Part shown: positions 62,408 through 64,000 of the stretch, piece by piece
Layout: each line of letters opens with the position of its first letter
How positions within the stretch are numbered: position 1 is the stretch's first letter
Source of the DNA: Parachlamydiales bacterium
Lineage (GTDB): Bacteria; Chlamydiota; Chlamydiia; Chlamydiales; Parachlamydiaceae
Reading direction: 5' to 3'
Assembly: GCA_020051075.1 (NCBI GenBank)
Contig: JAGVJP010000120.1
Span: 1-64,000 of the forward strand
Length of the DNA stretch: 64,000 bases
Notes under the pieces: generated by a model
The model's database searches: none
Seen by the model: the letters and a program-made list of their open reading frames with translations, nothing else
Told to the model about the DNA's origin: nothing
Made by a program: the position numbers and the translations under genes

Positions 62408-62854
62408 TCACATAGGAATCCAGTTTTTGTCTCCCCCTATAGGCTTAAATAATTTACGGCGTGCTCTTTTGCTTTCTCGCACGTGATCTTTTTCTTTTTT
62501 TGTTTTGTCTTTGACCTGTTTGGCTGCTCGGGAGTAGGCCAATTTCAGCCTTCGTGCATCTGTTTCAATCGATTGAGACATCTTAAGCAGTTGCTTTGTC
62601 TTTGTGGGGATGTTAGGGTCATGAAGAGTTTCAGCAAGATTCTCCTGAGGAGATATTCCCATTTTTCTTAAAGCTTCTTCATCCATGGTTTGTATCATAT
62701 CAACAATTTCTTGCAGATCCTTCAATTCCTTTTCTATCTCAGGTGTGATATTAAAAGGACCTTTGTGATTTTTGAGTTTTTCCAATGACTCATGTAATTG
62801 AAGTAAAAGGGCTTCTGCATTCGAAGTGATTTTTCTTGGTTCATCTTGATTCAT
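62408..62854 (-). CDS. Small basic hypothetical protein
   Basis: A 148-residue protein from the ATG at 62854, with AAGAGG in front. It is helical, with a Lys/Arg-rich last third (KDKTKKEKDHVRESKRARRK) and a conserved-looking end KLFKPIGGDKNWIPM. No family recognised. The basic tail might bind nucleic acid. Its end abuts a family B repeat. Confidence 0.7.
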   Translation of the reverse strand: MNQDEPRKITSNAEALLLQLHESLEKLKNHKGPFNITPEIEKELKDLQEIVDMIQTMDEEALRKMGISPQENLAETLHDPNIPTKTKQLLKMSQSIETDARRLKLAYSRAAKQVKDKTKKEKDHVRESKRARRKLFKPIGGDKNWIPM

Positions 62855-62993
62855 AAACAACCTCTTAAGAAGTTAGTCCAGGGCATCTCCAACCTATACC
62901 TATTTATTATTTTAACAGGAATATCAATGTTTGGCTACTGCTCAGTTTTTGTTACTAACTATCTGAATATGAGTGATTAAAAAAAAACTGCTT

Positions 62994-63464
62994 TTACAGC
63001 TTCAAACGATTCTTCAGTAAATTGTAAGAGGGCAATCCTTCGAAGAAATCATACTCCTTCTTTTCTACTGAGTAATGCCCAGTATAAAGGGAGGTTTGAT
63101 TTGCTACCGTCAAGTAAAGCGCTCCCACAACTTGGTTATATCCGATGGCTTGTCTAAAGGTCTTTGCGTTGATAGGAACTGCTTTGCATTCGATCAAAAG
63201 TAAAGGATAGAGTGCGTGGTCAGGGTGGAGGTCTTTGGAGAAAACAATAAGATCAGCTCTCCTTCTTGGGAGCTGATCTTGTAAATGAGAGCTCAGATGG
63301 GGGAGGTTTGTTAAGCTCACTTCCAAGGCGAGATGGCTCTTTGGAAACTGAAGCTGTTCAACCATCTGGCGGATGAGATTCTGCCTGACTACTTCTTCCG
63401 GTAGTGCAGCAACCCATGATTGACGAAGAGGACAGTAGAGCAAATCAGCCACAAGTCGGCTCAA
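62994..63464 (-). CDS. HsdR N-terminal-like (PD-(D/E)XK) protein
   Basis: A 156-residue protein with the type I restriction HsdR N-terminal nuclease-like core: RRRADLIVF (Asp71) and LLIECKA (Glu92, Lys94). No helicase part and no hsdM/hsdS are nearby, so it is not a working type I system. Short single-domain members are known in chlamydiae and other bacteria; function unknown. It overlaps the HPF gene by 20 bases on the same strand. Confidence 0.82.
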   Translation of the reverse strand: MSRLVADLLYCPLRQSWVAALPEEVVRQNLIRQMVEQLQFPKSHLALEVSLTNLPHLSSHLQDQLPRRRADLIVFSKDLHPDHALYPLLLIECKAVPINAKTFRQAIGYNQVVGALYLTVANQTSLYTGHYSVEKKEYDFFEGLPSYNLLKNRLKL

Positions 63465-64000
63465 TCACACCGTAATTGCCATTATCACATCTGTATATCA
63501 CATTTAACTTTTGCGTTGCCTCATTTTTAAATAACAAGAAATGATCATTTGAGAGCTCCATTTTTACAACCGCTTCATCAAAGGTTAATGTTTTAAGAGG
63601 GAGTGTCTTTTGCTCAATGATTGTATGCGGTTTAAATGAAACTGTTGCATTTTCCATAGGAAGTGTTTCATCGAACTCTAATTCATCGATCTCGCTTGGC
63701 CGAATCACATTCACTTTCATGTCGATAAGAGCATGCTGTTTAGCATGGTGGTCTTGGATTTTTGATTTGTATCTTCTGAGTTGTGCTTCTAGCTTGTCAA
63801 CAGCCTGATCGATAGAGATGTACATATCGTTGGAGATGGCTTGGCTGGTAATTTTAAAATGCCCTACTTTTAGAATAATATCGACGCGATGCTGCAATTT
63901 TTGGATATCCATGATCACGCCGACATCGATAATCCGATTGATGAATCGTTCAATCTTAGATACTTTTTCCATAGCATAATCTTTCATCGAATCTGTAACT
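63445..64000 (-). CDS. hpf: Ribosome hibernation promoting factor (partial)
   Basis: The gene runs off the right edge; at least 185 residues are visible. KDYAMEKVSKIERF is the usual segment about 15-20 residues into HPF/RaiA, and the reading frame stays open to the window edge, so the true start lies beyond 64000. The C-terminal domain (KTLTFDEAVVKMELSNDHFL and FKNEATQKLNVIYR) is that of the long form, which dimerises 70S ribosomes. It would store inactive ribosomes, useful in the infectious elementary-body stage. Confidence 0.9.
   Translation of the reverse strand, partial: VTDSMKDYAMEKVSKIERFINRIIDVGVIMDIQKLQHRVDIILKVGHFKITSQAISNDMYISIDQAVDKLEAQLRRYKSKIQDHHAKQHALIDMKVNVIRPSEIDELEFDETLPMENATVSFKPHTIIEQKTLPLKTLTFDEAVVKMELSNDHFLLFKNEATQKLNVIYRCDNGNYGVIEPTCG

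Noticed and set aside
62994-63464. Type I restriction system
   Set aside because: Only the HsdR N-terminal-like domain is present; no helicase, HsdM or HsdS.

Overview
The window looks like part of the chromosome of an environmental, Chlamydia-related bacterium (order Chlamydiales outside Chlamydiaceae, of the Waddlia/Parachlamydia kind). The genus is an inference and no rRNA gene is present to fix it. Support comes from protein families and gene order. A Slc1-type type III secretion chaperone lies between glgX and ssb-pepA, as in C. trachomatis CT042-CT045. An HU/IHF gene, a large conserved hypothetical gene, accA and an MsbA-type ABC transporter, then a DnaQ-type exonuclease followed by an Mcsc-like gene, recall C. 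trachomatis CT267-CT260. A chlamydial-type FabI and a HrcA/CIRCE site near groES also fit. No tRNA, rRNA, CRISPR array or intact insertion sequence was seen.

Layout. 0.1-3.4 kb: a lipoprotein, DAHP synthase, and two decayed copies of a DUF2293-type gene. 3.4-6.2 kb: an AbiE toxin-antitoxin pair with twin palindromic operators, and an RlmK-like methyltransferase. 6.4-13.5 kb: a sodium/alanine symporter, a 771-residue repeat protein, a P-type Ca2+-ATPase and an ExoD protein. 13.6-21.6 kb: groEL-groES, pepF, HPr, a bifunctional nuclease, rpiA, a NIF3 protein and tyrS. 21.8-34.8 kb: the HU-accA-msbA-queC block, interrupted after queC by a YafQ/DinJ-type module flanked by a 133-bp direct repeat of the queC 3' end, then a YeeZ-like protein, an exonuclease, an Mcsc-like chaperone, a small lipoprotein and a FliO-like protein. 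34.9-39.3 kb: a membrane protein, a Nudix-FolB fusion, MazEF, a PTR1-like reductase and a conserved hypothetical. 39.7-45.6 kb: fabI, a sulfotransferase-like protein, a KdpD without its kinase, a kinase-like membrane protein, Dps and a YciF protein. 45.6-54.2 kb: glgX, slc1, an exported glycosyltransferase, ssb, pepA and asd. 54.4-59.1 kb: bioB-bioF-bioD-bioA plus a ferritin-like diiron protein. 59.3-64 kb: dxr, a HIT protein, a ceramidase-like protein, a small basic protein, an HsdR-N protein and HPF (cut by the window edge).

Three themes stand out. First, intergenic DNA is crowded with several repeat families, many of them large inverted repeats, and some genes end inside them. Second, three toxin-antitoxin modules are present, and each lies beside a repeat or duplication. 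Third, the biotin operon is closed by a translationally coupled diiron protein that is a candidate for an unassigned biotin step, while bioD is broken by a frameshift in a G6 tract. The Nudix-FolB fusion would join two consecutive steps of folate synthesis in one protein.
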